This document shows, piece after piece, positions 1-8,040 of a stretch of DNA of 64,000 nt. Below the pieces are notes generated by a model that worked only from the letters and a program-made list of their open reading frames with translations, ran no database searches and had not been told where the DNA came from. Position numbers and translations under genes: made by a program. Source of the stretch: Bradyrhizobiaceae bacterium PARB1 (GTDB taxonomy: Bacteria > Pseudomonadota > Alphaproteobacteria > Rhizobiales > Xanthobacteraceae); NCBI GenBank assembly GCA_002256345.1, contig NKIY01000014.1, forward strand, positions 1 to 64,000, given 5' to 3'. Position 1 is the stretch's first letter. Each line of letters starts with the position of its first letter.

Positions 1-667
1 CGCGGACTCATTCAGGGCCCGCGGCCGTATGCGCCGTCTTTGAGAGGCCGGACATATGGTAGCACCTGATCGAAACTGCACTTATGCTTCCTTTTTCTTC
101 TTCCCCCGGAGGGGGCGTCCACATATGTCTCGCGAGGAATGGGCGCGCAGCGAACAGGGGAAGAAAGCCGAGCACGGCCGTTGCGGTCTTGGGATCGAGG
201 AGAAGCGCAGCGACGACGGCCTTCGGTTAGACATGCCAAATCGAGGACGCACTGGGCGCGTCAGGCCGAACGATGGGGATATGACTGAGCGACAGACACG
301 CCACACCGCACGGCGATGGTCAGGGCACGTTCGTAGAAGAGACTCGCACGCGCCGCGTGGGCTTTCCTCCGGCCCAGAGGCCTCGACGAAACCCGGGTGG
401 TCGCATCGTGATGACATCAGGCTTCTGCCGGTGCGGGAAGACGCCAGCCCAGGAACAGGCCGGCATCTCGGGCAGAGCCAGGCAACCCACCCGCCACATT
501 CCGCCGCTGCGGCCCGGTCAGGCGATGGGCAAGCACCGCCATCCCCGGTCGCCAGCAATTACGTATGACGCTGCACGCAAGAAGGCCCCGCCGTGAGGCG
601 AGGCCTTCGTCTTGTCGAGAAAGGTAAACGATGAAGCGCAGGCGTCCGAGGCGCGGATGGTTGCGCC
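1..667. other. Left-edge stretch without a recognised gene
   Basis: Open frames exist on both strands, but none resembles a known protein. They are Arg/Pro/Ser-rich in the way of out-of-frame readings of GC-rich DNA. The only structure I can support is the hairpin at 581-608. The left end may hold the end of a gene lying outside the window. Confidence 0.5.
581..608 (-). terminator. Probable intrinsic terminator after the ArdC-like gene
   Basis: Two 12-base arms (581-592 and 597-608) pair around a 4-base loop. The single imperfect pair is G-U when read on the minus strand, which points to minus-strand transcription. It lies about 60 bases past the stop of the ArdC-like gene. The T-run after it is weak (TTGCG). 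Confidence 0.6.
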
Positions 668-1594
668 TCATGCCGTTTGGTCGATCTCGGCCGGCTTGGG
701 CTGAAGATCGTGCAGGTAGGTCACCGCGCGCTGCGCGTGCGCGGCTGCCGAGAAGATGAAACGCTTGTCGTTAGACAGCACCTCCAACCACGATGCAAGG
801 TAGCTCGCGTGATCCGCGCGCGGCTCCAGCTCGGGCACGATGCCGAGGTCTGCGCTGAGGAAACACGCGCCAAGCTCGGCGACCAGTTCTTCGCGGGCGC
901 GTTCGCTGCGATCCTTCGCGTAGCGGCTGAGATCGCGATTGGCACGATGCACCGGCGCGGTCCAATGCACACATTCATGCGCCAGCGTGGCGGCATAGCT
1001 CTCGGCGTTACGGAAGCTTTCGAACGATGGCATCTGGATGAGGTCGATCGCCGGCGCGAAAAATGCCTTGTCGCCGACATGCCGGATGGTCGCGCCGGTG
1101 TTGGCGAAGAAGGTGTCCACATGCGCGATGCGTTGCGCCGGTGCGATGCTCGGAGCCGGGCGCCCGTAATAGTGATCCGGCAGGTCGTCGATCTGATCGA
1201 CGCAAAACACCGTATAGGCGCGCAGGAACGGAACGGCCCGCTCGACTTCGTCACCATGCTCGTCGGTCTCGGTCTTGGTGATCTTGTTTGCATACACCAC
1301 CATCGTTCCGCTCTCACCTTTGCGGATGTGCCCGCCGAGTTCGAGCGACTGCTTGAACGTCATCCAGATCGGCGACGTGAAGCCGCGCGCGACGGCTTCC
1401 GACCAGAGCAGCACGACATTGATGCCCTGATAGGGCATGCCGTTATGGCGCAGCGGGCGCGTAATGCGTCCAGCCGCGTTGGTCGCGCTCCACGGTTTGA
1501 CCCACGGACGCACACCGCGCTCCAGATCCGCGATGATGCGATCGGTGATCCGCGCATAGATGTCGGCGCGGGGTTTCGTTTCCTTACCTTTCAT
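668..1594 (-). CDS. ArdC-like antirestriction protein with zincin metallopeptidase domain
   Basis: Predicted 308 residues. The N-terminal half (about 1-120) matches the ArdC/DUF1738 single-stranded-DNA-binding type (start MKGKETKPRADIYARITD, then a WVKPW motif). The C-terminal half carries a zincin HExxH site, HECVH, near residue 205. ArdC proteins of conjugative elements protect incoming single-stranded DNA from host restriction, so a role during establishment is likely (inference). The start at 1594 is preceded by GGAGG five bases upstream; the frame is open further upstream, but that extension is Arg/Pro-rich and lacks a ribosome site. A terminator-like hairpin follows. The protease fold is visible, but its activity cannot be judged. 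Confidence 0.85.
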   Translation of the reverse strand: MKGKETKPRADIYARITDRIIADLERGVRPWVKPWSATNAAGRITRPLRHNGMPYQGINVVLLWSEAVARGFTSPIWMTFKQSLELGGHIRKGESGTMVVYANKITKTETDEHGDEVERAVPFLRAYTVFCVDQIDDLPDHYYGRPAPSIAPAQRIAHVDTFFANTGATIRHVGDKAFFAPAIDLIQMPSFESFRNAESYAATLAHECVHWTAPVHRANRDLSRYAKDRSERAREELVAELGACFLSADLGIVPELEPRADHASYLASWLEVLSNDKRFIFSAAAHAQRAVTYLHDLQPKPAEIDQTA

Positions 1595-1858
1595 GATCCT
1601 ACCTCCGTTGGAGGCCGCGCCTGTCGCGGCCCGTGTCACGGCGGTCCGCTGCGAAGGCCTGCGGGGCCGCGCATCCGGTGGCGCTGGTGATCGGCGTGAC
1701 GACAGAGACGCCGGACCGGAACGCCAGTGGAGGACGGCAAAGCCGTTGCGCTGTCGCGCGGGCTGGAGCATCGACCGAAGGCCGGAACGGGCCGCGACGG
1801 GCGCTCCAGCCCGATTCATTTCTCTTGGCTCGTTTACGCCGTCGCGCCGTGCGACAGG

Positions 1859-1885
1859 AAAAAGGCCGGCCCCGGAGGACCGGCC
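1859..1885 (-). terminator. Rho-independent terminator
   Basis: On the minus strand, a 9-base-pair GC stem (one G-U pair, 4-base loop, arms at 1864-1872 and 1877-1885) is followed directly by five T residues (1863-1859). It lies about 50 bases past the stop of the 195-residue gene and should separate it from the ArdC-like gene. Confidence 0.8.
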
Positions 1886-1935
1886 GGCATCGGATTGTGG
1901 AAGAGGAGGGCGGGGCCGAAGCCCCGCCGGCGGCG

Positions 1936-2523
1936 TCACGTGAATGCCGCCATCTGAACCTCGGCCGCCTTGCGGCTAATGGTCTCGCCAGCATGTTCGA
2001 TCAGTCGTTCGAAGGGCTTCCAGCTCTCGCCGACGACGTGCTCGTAGGCGGCGACGGCGCCTTCGGCCGCCATGCGCAGCGCGTGAGCCTGAACGCCGAC
2101 CTCGGCAGCGAATTCGCGTTTGCGCTGCGCGGCGCTGTCGAAGCCGACGGGACCGTCGAGATCTTCGTCGCGGCGGTCATTGGAGAGTTTAGCAGTTGCG
2201 TCTCGCGCTTCGGTAACGGCGCGGGAGTAGAACTGGCCAGCGCCGTGGGCCGATCCGACATAGGAGCCGACGATGCGCTGTAGATGGATTTGCATTGCGC
2301 GCTCACTCAAGCCCTCCTTCAGGGCGTCGGCGGTTTCGACGATGAGCCGCTCGTGAAGGTCGCGGATGCCGTCGCTGTCGAGTGTGGCGAGGCCGAAGCT
2401 TTCGGAGATGCGATTGGCCTGTGCGGCATCGGGGCAGGCCAGTCGAACCATTTCAAGTGAAGTACCGCGACGAAGCGGAACGACAGTTGCCGATGAGCGA
2501 GGAGAGCGGGCGGTCTTTGCCAT
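1936..2523 (-). CDS. Conserved-type hypothetical protein of the mobile-element backbone
   Basis: Predicted 195 residues, Ala/Glu-rich and largely helical, with no transmembrane segment or signal peptide. The N-terminus is basic (MAKTARSPRSSATVVPLRRG), followed by acidic/Ala-rich helices. I do not recognise a domain. It stands alone between a terminator (1859-1885) and a long upstream leader (2524-3044) that carries a large inverted repeat. Stop and start are clean, and codon use looks like that of its neighbours. A DNA-associated or structural plasmid function is only a guess from context. Confidence 0.7.
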   Translation of the reverse strand: MAKTARSPRSSATVVPLRRGTSLEMVRLACPDAAQANRISESFGLATLDSDGIRDLHERLIVETADALKEGLSERAMQIHLQRIVGSYVGSAHGAGQFYSRAVTEARDATAKLSNDRRDEDLDGPVGFDSAAQRKREFAAEVGVQAHALRMAAEGAVAAYEHVVGESWKPFERLIEHAGETISRKAAEVQMAAFT

Positions 2524-3044
2524 GATAGGATCCTTTTTCGTTTTCGCCGAGGCAAGCCGTCGGCCCGTGCCGGCGCCCCCTCGGGTGCGGTCGCCAAGAA
2601 CCGGCGCAAGCGGAGCGCTTCAAGGGGCATTGACCGCGAAATCGAGCATGGGCGGGTTGCGGACAAGCGGGGCCGAAGGCCCTGCGCGTGACGCGGCCTG
2701 GCCATGACGAGAGGGCGGGCGATGATCGCTCGCGACTTGCCCTTGAAGCGATCCGTCGACGGTTCAGACCGCAGCAAACCCGAGGAGGCCCGGTACGGGA
2801 GACATCCAGCGCAACGAAAAGGGAAACGGCTTCCATCAAAGGCCGCCGCGATGCCATTGCCTATCATCGCATTGTCCGACCGCCGACGTGGCGTCGCGTG
2901 AGGCGCTGACGTCAGTCCCGCTGTCACCAGGCGTATCGATGGCAGCGTGACGGTCGCGCGATGACAGCGATCGACGCTGGCCACGTGGGTCAAACGACAC
3001 CGCATGCAACCCTCGCAGGCGAGTGATGGCGATGCGGACTGGCA
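2524..3044. other. 520-base leader region without a gene
   Basis: No coding frame here looks like a protein on either strand. The stretch contains the inverted repeat 2616-2626/2740-2750, one of four related copies, and presumably the promoter of the 195-residue gene. Confidence 0.5.
2616..2750. repeat. Inverted repeat, copy D of the CAAGGG/CCCTTG family
   Basis: Arms CGCTTCAAGGG (2616-2626) and CCCTTGAAGCG (2740-2750) are perfectly complementary over 11 bases, 113 bases apart. It lies 93 bases upstream of the start at 2523. Related copies are at 14543, 15142 and 16249, in the same relation to a start codon. Confidence 0.6.
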
Positions 3045-3401
3045 TCAAGGTCCCGTGTCGAAGTCTCCCGAGATGCCGCGCCGGCCAACCTTGATCCCAA
3101 GCCGCTGGCGGAGCGTTGCGGCTGCACTCTCCTGCCGCGTGATCTTGCGGATCAGCGCGTCGATCTCGGAGCGCCGCGCCAGCGTCAGAACCGTCATTGC
3201 CTCACGAAACATGCATTCGTCGACGCGAGTCCATGTCGATGTACCGCGAACCGTGTGGCGGCGCCTGGTGCGAGAGGTGATCGTTATGCGCTCGGCGCGA
3301 GCCGAGATCTGCCGTTCGATGAGCGCAAGGTTCCGGCACGTCTCGCGAAGTGCATTCTCCATGCGCGCGAGCAAGGCCGGGTGTTGGGGCATGGACGGCA
3401 T
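3045..3401 (-). CDS. Hypothetical protein, 118 residues, translationally coupled
   Basis: The start overlaps the stop of the preceding 49-residue gene (TGATG), and GGGGAGG stands just upstream, which fixes the start. The protein is basic and helical: a coiled segment of about 30 residues (ENALRETCRNLALIERQIS) leads into an Arg-rich stretch and a C-terminal helix (RRSEIDALIRKITRQESA). No known domain recognised. It is the last gene of an operon of five tightly spaced frames (5085 to 3045). Confidence 0.65.
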   Translation of the reverse strand: MPSMPQHPALLARMENALRETCRNLALIERQISARAERITITSRTRRRHTVRGTSTWTRVDECMFREAMTVLTLARRSEIDALIRKITRQESAAATLRQRLGIKVGRRGISGDFDTGP

Positions 3402-3550
3402 CAGAACATCCTCCCCGGCCAGAGAGGAAATGCGCTGTCGTCGGGTGCATCGTCGTCGGTGAGGATGCCGTGCAGGGCATCGGCGATCTCCGCATTGGGA
3501 CAGTCGTCCGCCTCCACGAGAAAATGAAAGGCCATGAGATAGGTCTTCAT
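3401..3550 (-). CDS. Small acidic hypothetical protein, 49 residues
   Basis: Begins MKTYLMAFHFLVEADD and ends in an acidic tail with Trp/Pro/Gly (PLWPGRMF). GGAGG lies at 14-10 bases before the ATG and AGGAG nearer. It overlaps the 118-residue gene downstream by one base, and its ATG overlaps the stop of the frameshifted gene upstream (ATGA). These two couplings argue that this short frame is real. Function unknown. Confidence 0.6.
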   Translation of the reverse strand: MKTYLMAFHFLVEADDCPNAEIADALHGILTDDDAPDDSAFPLWPGRMF

Positions 3551-3748
3551 GGCCGCTTCTCCTTTCCTCCAGAGAGGACGAGACCCGGTTGGGGTGCGTG
3601 GATGGACAGCAGCACGGCGTGCTTCCACGCTTCGCCCGCTGAAATGCCGGCGCAGACGCGGGTGCCAGCCGACGAGGATTGGCGCAGCGCCATCCTCGTC
3701 GGCTGCCGCACGCCATCCGAACGCTTTGGCGATGAGGTGCCACGGCAT
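3547..3748 (-). pseudogene. Small operon gene broken by a one-base frameshift
   Basis: The frame beginning MPWHLIAKAFGW at 3748 sits five bases after the DUF7007 gene and reads well for about 30 residues, then turns into Arg-rich nonsense. A second frame reads RVCAGISAGEAWKHAVLLS and ends in a TGA that forms a perfect ATGA overlap with the next gene at 3550. Joining both gives a sensible protein of about 66 residues. The total of 202 bases is one more than a multiple of three, so a single base was gained near 3655. It could be mutation, sequencing error or recoding. Confidence 0.55.
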
Positions 3749-3751
3749 GGG

Positions 3752-4624
3752 TCACCTCCAGCCGACGAAGCCCGACGGACCGTCGTAGAGACGGTGCCGG
3801 GCTTCATCGATCACGAAGCCGAAGCGGCCAATGCGATACTCGTCGGACGCTACGAGGTAGCGGCGTTGCTCGGCCGCACGGCGGTCGCCGCCGAGGCTCG
3901 CGACGCACTCCGTCATACCCGGATGCTGATTCGACCGGAGCGCCGAAATCACGATCCAATCGGAGGCATGTTCTTGTTCGAAGCGGCGCCGGTCCTTCTC
4001 GTGAGACTCGCCAGGTTGAAGCGTGCGGCCGTGAATGGCCTCCCATGTGTCCGGATACCAATCGCGGATCGTGTTGTCGGCCAAGCAGCGTTCGTAGTCG
4101 GTGAACAGCTCGGGGAAAGCTTGCGCCACGGCCGCCCAGGCACAGTCTTCCTCGTACCAGCCGCCGCGGACGCAAAGATTACGGTGGACCTTTGTGTTGT
4201 GTGCGGCATCGAGATGGAAGCCGCCATGGCTGGCCGTCGAATGACAGCCGACGCCATCGGCGTAGACGGTGGTCTGTTGCGATGGTCCCCACGGGGTGGA
4301 AGCCCGCGTAAAGACCTCGCGCCGGGTGAGCGCGGCACGCTGGCGCTGATGCTCGGCGTTTTCGTGAACGCGGACGCGGAAGGCGGCGATATCCGCGACC
4401 TCGCCGCTGTGGCCGTAGAAATCGGACCGCTTCCATTCTTCCATCGGGTCACGCAGCCGCCAGGCTGACGCGACAAAGAAGCTTCCGTTGGCGCCAGGAA
4501 CCATGGCGAAGGCAGTGTCGCCAACCTTTGCGACGAGCAGACCTCCATGAGTTTCGGCAAAGCAAACCCCCGGCGTGGAGGGGGTTTGACCGTCCAGGCG
4601 GTCGGAGGTGTGCGCGGTGGTCAT
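3752..4624 (-). CDS. DUF7007-type protein, 290 residues
   Basis: A soluble protein with no signal peptide, Trp/His/Asp-rich in the C-terminal half (VRGGWYEEDCAWAAVAQAFP, DWYPDTWEAIHG). It resembles the DUF7007 proteins of alphaproteobacterial conjugative plasmids; the family's function is not known to me. The ATG at 4624 has GGGAGG upstream and overlaps the stop of the 154-residue gene (ATGA), so the start is well fixed. The coupling places it in the 5085-3045 operon. Expression along with the maintenance genes is likely. Confidence 0.7.
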   Translation of the reverse strand: MTTAHTSDRLDGQTPSTPGVCFAETHGGLLVAKVGDTAFAMVPGANGSFFVASAWRLRDPMEEWKRSDFYGHSGEVADIAAFRVRVHENAEHQRQRAALTRREVFTRASTPWGPSQQTTVYADGVGCHSTASHGGFHLDAAHNTKVHRNLCVRGGWYEEDCAWAAVAQAFPELFTDYERCLADNTIRDWYPDTWEAIHGRTLQPGESHEKDRRRFEQEHASDWIVISALRSNQHPGMTECVASLGGDRRAAEQRRYLVASDEYRIGRFGFVIDEARHRLYDGPSGFVGWR

Positions 4625-5085
4625 GCCGCCCTCCCTTCCGCGACGACGGCGACCGGCTCGTTTGCCGTCACTTCGTCGAGTGTCGCACTGGGATAACCGT
4701 GCGATGCGAGCCATGCTTCGCCGGCGTTTCTATCCTGAGCGAGATGAACGAGTTCGCCCTGGCGATCGAGAACGCGTACCGAACCCGGTTTCGGCTGTTC
4801 GACCACGGCGAAGGTCAGGGTAGAGTCGACCGAAAAGGTCTTGAAGATCCTGAGTACAATGACACCGGAGCTGCCGAAGTCGCCCTGGTGCAGGGTGATG
4901 GTCTCAGGTGTCGTGTGGTTGCCGTGGGTGTGGGCTGCCGTCTTGCGGACGAGCCGGCCGTTATTGTTGCTGTTCTCCCAGGCGACGAGCTTCTTGCGAA
5001 ACCGTTCGGGCGGCCGCGACGTGCCATCCGAATAGCGAATGAGGGAGCCGAGGGGCGCGAGATCGTAGATGCGTTGAGCAGACAT
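4621..5085 (-). CDS. Hypothetical protein, 154 residues, first gene of its operon
   Basis: Starts MSAQRIYDLAPLGSLIRYSDGT behind AGGAGG (spacing 6). It is predicted as a small mixed alpha/beta protein without membrane segments. The middle holds TTPETITLHQGDFGSSGVIV and the C-terminal part resembles a short domain around SVRVLDRQGELVHLAQDRN. No known function recognised. It follows a strong terminator hairpin (5118-5146), so it probably has its own promoter or depends on read-through, and it opens a run of coupled genes down to 3045. Confidence 0.65.
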   Translation of the reverse strand: MSAQRIYDLAPLGSLIRYSDGTSRPPERFRKKLVAWENSNNNGRLVRKTAAHTHGNHTTPETITLHQGDFGSSGVIVLRIFKTFSVDSTLTFAVVEQPKPGSVRVLDRQGELVHLAQDRNAGEAWLASHGYPSATLDEVTANEPVAVVAEGRAA

Positions 5086-5117
5086 GATGTCCTCCTGTGA
5101 TGAGCGTGAAAACAGAA

Positions 5118-5146
5118 CCGCCGCCGGACAGATCGGCCGGCGGCGG
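5118..5146 (-). terminator. Intrinsic terminator after the ParB-like gene
   Basis: Perfect 10-base arms CCGCCGCCGG (5118-5127) and CCGGCGGCGG (5137-5146) enclose a 9-base loop. On the minus strand the hairpin is followed by TTCTGTTTTC. It lies 30 bases past the stop at 5177. Confidence 0.75.
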
Positions 5147-5176
5147 AAATCGTTCGGAAGGTGAGACGAGGTGCGG

Positions 5177-6853
5177 CTATTCGGCCGCGACGGCATAGGC
5201 GCCGGCGGGCTCGTCGATTTCGTCCCCGGCATCGCCGTCATCGAAATCGCCGGATGCCTGGTCCGGAGTTTCGAGTTCATCCTCGTCGGCCGAGGCGTGG
5301 CGCTCGGCCCAGGCGGTGATCGCGTCCGCCGCCGGGGCAAACAGCGCGGCGGGAGGCACGAAGCGACCCTCCGCGAAGTGCTTGACGAGCGCGGCACGGG
5401 TCTCCTTCACGCGGGGGCGCGGTAGCACCGACGTGCCCTCGCAGGTCGCTTCGAGCGCTATGCGGGAGAGGCAGGACAGGAAATCTTCCGTGCCCATGTT
5501 GGGCAGGAAGTTATCCGCGCCGATTGCGTCGCCGGCGATGCGCGCAACCACGCCGCTATCCGAACGGTTCTCGCGACAGGACAGTACGTCGACCAGCACG
5601 CCTCGCGCCGCCTGCTGCAAGGCCTCGCGATCGAATGCGAGTTTGCCGTCGTCGCCGAGCAGGCGTGCCGCATGGATAGCGGGCTTCGCGTAACCATCGG
5701 CGTGCCCGGAGGCGATGCTGACGTTCTGGCCGGCAAAGGCCAGCACGAGCAGGGCGAGCAGCGTATCGTCCTCGATGGGCGCGCGCACGAGCGCCTCATG
5801 CAAGGCATCGGTGCGAATGTCGCCGATCATTTCATGACCCTTGCGGGTCACGTCCGGCCGCGGCTTTGCGACCACCACGGCGGCATCGTCGTCGCCAGCG
5901 GAAGAACCCTTCGTCTTCTTTTCCGGTTTCGGCATCCGGTAGGCAACGGTCTGCACCGTGCCGCTGCGATCGAGATACATCCCGGTGCAGTCCGACTTGC
6001 CGGGCTTGCCATAAACGCGCTCGGCCTTAGCCGGCAGCTTCGGCTGCCCCCAGTCGTTGACCTCGACGATCGCGCCGCGCTTGGGCAGATGGTTCGCCAT
6101 CCACTCGTGCTGCGCGCCAAGGAAGGCGTCCACATCCGTGGTATAGCGGCTGTCTTCGTCGGCCGGGGCGAACAGGTCCTCCTGCCAGACGAGACCGTAG
6201 GCCTTGGCGAGATCGTCGTCGAAGCTGGCGTCGCGCGCGTACATGCGCGACCTGGTGAGAGCGCGCGCGACCTCGCCCCAGGAGACGGTCGGCTGTCCCT
6301 TCTTCGGCTTGTGCTTCTTCCAGACCTCGGCCTGCTCCTCGTCGCCGGCGGCTGCGATGACGCGAAGCTGCTGTTCGCTCGGCATGTCGCCGCGCGTCAT
6401 CTGGTCGAGCATCGCCGGCAGGACGTTGGCCAGCAACCGCAGCTTGCGGACCTGGCGCACGGACTGCGCGAGCGCGATGGCAATCGATTCCTCGGTCCAA
6501 CCGAGCGCGACGAGACGCTCGATCGAGCGCCAGAGATCGACCGGGTTCATGGCCTCGCGCGCGACATTCTCGACGACAGCGCGCAACGCATCCTTGTCCT
6601 CTTCGGGATCGGCCACCAGCACGTCAATCTCGGCGAGCTCGGCCGCGACCGCCTGCGTGACGCGGCGATGGCCGTACTGGATGGTATAGCCATTGCCGCC
6701 ATCCTGCTGCGGCGAAATGATCGGCGGCTGCACGATGCCGACCGCCTTGATGGTGGCGAGCAGCAGGGCGTCGGCCTGCGGCGTCGCAGGAGTCCGGCGC
6801 ATCGGGTCCGGATTGGGTTTCAGCGCGCGCGGATCGATGGTGATCAGTTTCAT
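5177..6853 (-). CDS. ParB/RepB-type partition-like protein
   Basis: Predicted 558 residues. The N-terminus (about 1-95) is a ParB/sulfiredoxin-type domain with GHRR at residues 61-64, the family's usual G-E-R-R box with His for Glu. A helix-turn-helix region follows (about 110-165, containing WTEESIAIALAQSVRQVRKL). The long C-terminal part is alpha-helical with an acidic tail (DEDELETPDQASGDFDDGD). ParB proteins bind centromere-like sites in a CTP-dependent way. No parA lies nearby, so an orphan regulatory or nuclease-like role is equally possible. GGAGA stands upstream of the ATG, and it is transcribed divergently from the toxin-antitoxin pair at 7184. Confidence 0.8.
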   Translation of the reverse strand: MKLITIDPRALKPNPDPMRRTPATPQADALLLATIKAVGIVQPPIISPQQDGGNGYTIQYGHRRVTQAVAAELAEIDVLVADPEEDKDALRAVVENVAREAMNPVDLWRSIERLVALGWTEESIAIALAQSVRQVRKLRLLANVLPAMLDQMTRGDMPSEQQLRVIAAAGDEEQAEVWKKHKPKKGQPTVSWGEVARALTRSRMYARDASFDDDLAKAYGLVWQEDLFAPADEDSRYTTDVDAFLGAQHEWMANHLPKRGAIVEVNDWGQPKLPAKAERVYGKPGKSDCTGMYLDRSGTVQTVAYRMPKPEKKTKGSSAGDDDAAVVVAKPRPDVTRKGHEMIGDIRTDALHEALVRAPIEDDTLLALLVLAFAGQNVSIASGHADGYAKPAIHAARLLGDDGKLAFDREALQQAARGVLVDVLSCRENRSDSGVVARIAGDAIGADNFLPNMGTEDFLSCLSRIALEATCEGTSVLPRPRVKETRAALVKHFAEGRFVPPAALFAPAADAITAWAERHASADEDELETPDQASGDFDDGDAGDEIDEPAGAYAVAAE

Positions 6854-7183
6854 GGGGATTCTCCATTGTTGGGTTGCGGGCGCCGCTCAGGCCACCCTTC
6901 ATCGTCTTCTTTCCGAAGACCCCATCCGCCGCGCGGAGCGGGCGGGACGGCGCAACTGCCGGCGAGCATCCCTGCCCGGCAGGCGGGAGCGGGGCGCACA
7001 GCGCCTTGCGAGCGCGCCGTGGCCGGGATGGCGAGGCGGTCGGTTGAGGTTCAGCGACGCCGAACCGTCCGCTCTGCGAGGAGGGTTTTCTCCCTCCTTG
7101 TCCCTCTTTATGTCCCTTGAATGCCACCCAGATAGACGCTATATTGCGTCATAATCTGAGGTTAAAGCCGAAAGAAGATCGAC
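6854..7183. promoter_or_regulatory. Divergent promoter region with a dyad before the Xre/RES pair
   Basis: This 330-base gap separates the ParB-like gene (minus) from the antitoxin gene (plus). A short dyad, GACGC (7135-7139), six AT bases, GCGTC (7146-7150), lies about 34 bases before the antitoxin start. Its spacer TATATT could be a -10 element. Autoregulation of the pair from this dyad is inference. Nothing else is recognised. Confidence 0.4.
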
Positions 7184-7534
7184 ATGGGCCTGACCCAATA
7201 TGCCGTCAACGGCTTCTTCGCCCCGCGCAAGATCGCCGAGGCTCTGCGCACGACGAGCGAGGAGGTGGCCCGTACCGCCGGGCTCGGCCGCGACGCCGTT
7301 CAGCGCAAGGACCGGGTGCAGTCTGACAGGACCCAGCGTCGGCTGCGCGAGATGGTTGAGGTGATCAACAAGGTCGAGCCGCGCTTTGGTTCGAGCTTGA
7401 TGGCCTATGCCTGGTATCGATCGGAACCGCTGCCGGGCTTTTCCGGCCAGACGGCGATGCAGCTCGTGCGCAACGGCCGCGCCGACGATGTGCTCGACTA
7501 CGTCGATGCGGTCGACGCCGGCGTTCACGCTTGA
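7184..7534 (+). CDS. Xre/MbcA/ParS-type antitoxin
   Basis: Predicted 116 residues. The N-terminal half holds a helix-turn-helix-like segment (APRKIAEALRTTSEEVARTA). The C-terminal half is the ParS/MbcA toxin-binding domain, seen from SSLMAYAWYRSEPLPGFSG and from MQLVRNGRADDVLDYVDAV at the end. In known Xre-RES pairs the antitoxin blocks the toxin's active site and represses the operon. The RES gene begins inside its last codons, an overlap typical of such pairs. A weak ribosome site (AAAGAAGA) precedes the ATG. Confidence 0.85.
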   Translation: MGLTQYAVNGFFAPRKIAEALRTTSEEVARTAGLGRDAVQRKDRVQSDRTQRRLREMVEVINKVEPRFGSSLMAYAWYRSEPLPGFSGQTAMQLVRNGRADDVLDYVDAVDAGVHA

Positions 7535-8036
7535 CGACGTGCAATATCGGGGAAAGCTCTATCGCGCGCTGAATCCGGTCTACGCGCGCGAACCGCTATC
7601 GGGCCGTGGCGCCGAGCTTTATAGCGGGCGGTTCAATCCGAAGGGCCTGCCCGCGCTTTATGCATCGTTGTCGGTGATGACGGCGCTCCATGAAGCCCAT
7701 CAGGTCGGCAATCTTCAGCCGACGACGCTCGTCTCCTATGACGCGGAGATCGATAACGTCTTCGATTGCCGTGCGGATCGTGCGCTCACGGCGGAGGACA
7801 TGGACGCCGCGGCGCTCGCCGACGACACATGGCGCGACCAGATGAAGGCGAGCGGGGAAGCGCGAACGCAAGCCTTTGCTCGCCGGCTGTTCGCCGGCGG
7901 CTATCACGGCCTGCTGGTGAGGAGCTTCGCCCCGGGCGCGATCGCCGCTGACCTGAATCTAGTGCTCTGGAGGTGGGGCGACGCAGCGCCGGCCCGACTG
8001 ATCCTGATCGACGACGAGAATCGCCTGTCGCGATAG
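7506..8036 (+). CDS. RES-domain toxin
   Basis: Predicted 176 residues from the ATG at 7506 (MRSTPAFTLDDVQYRG); a GTG at 7539 is an alternative start. The RES fold is clear: YRGKLYRALNP, then YSGRFNPKG with the conserved Arg, and SLSVMTALHEAH with the conserved Glu. Characterised RES toxins degrade NAD+ and stop growth. It overlaps the antitoxin by 29 bases and ends 4 bases from the convergent stop of the methylase/helicase gene, leaving no room for a separate terminator. Together with 7184-7534 it should act as an addiction module. Confidence 0.85.
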   Translation: MRSTPAFTLDDVQYRGKLYRALNPVYAREPLSGRGAELYSGRFNPKGLPALYASLSVMTALHEAHQVGNLQPTTLVSYDAEIDNVFDCRADRALTAEDMDAAALADDTWRDQMKASGEARTQAFARRLFAGGYHGLLVRSFAPGAIAADLNLVLWRWGDAAPARLILIDDENRLSR

Positions 8037-8040
8037 CTGC

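Noticed and set aside
56-568. Open frames on both strands at the left edge
   Set aside because: Both are Arg/Pro/Ser-rich without any family feature, and they overlap each other.
5672-7120. Long plus-strand open frame (482 codons) across the ParB-like gene
   Set aside because: It lies antisense to a gene with clear family motifs; composition is typical of an out-of-frame reading of GC-rich DNA.
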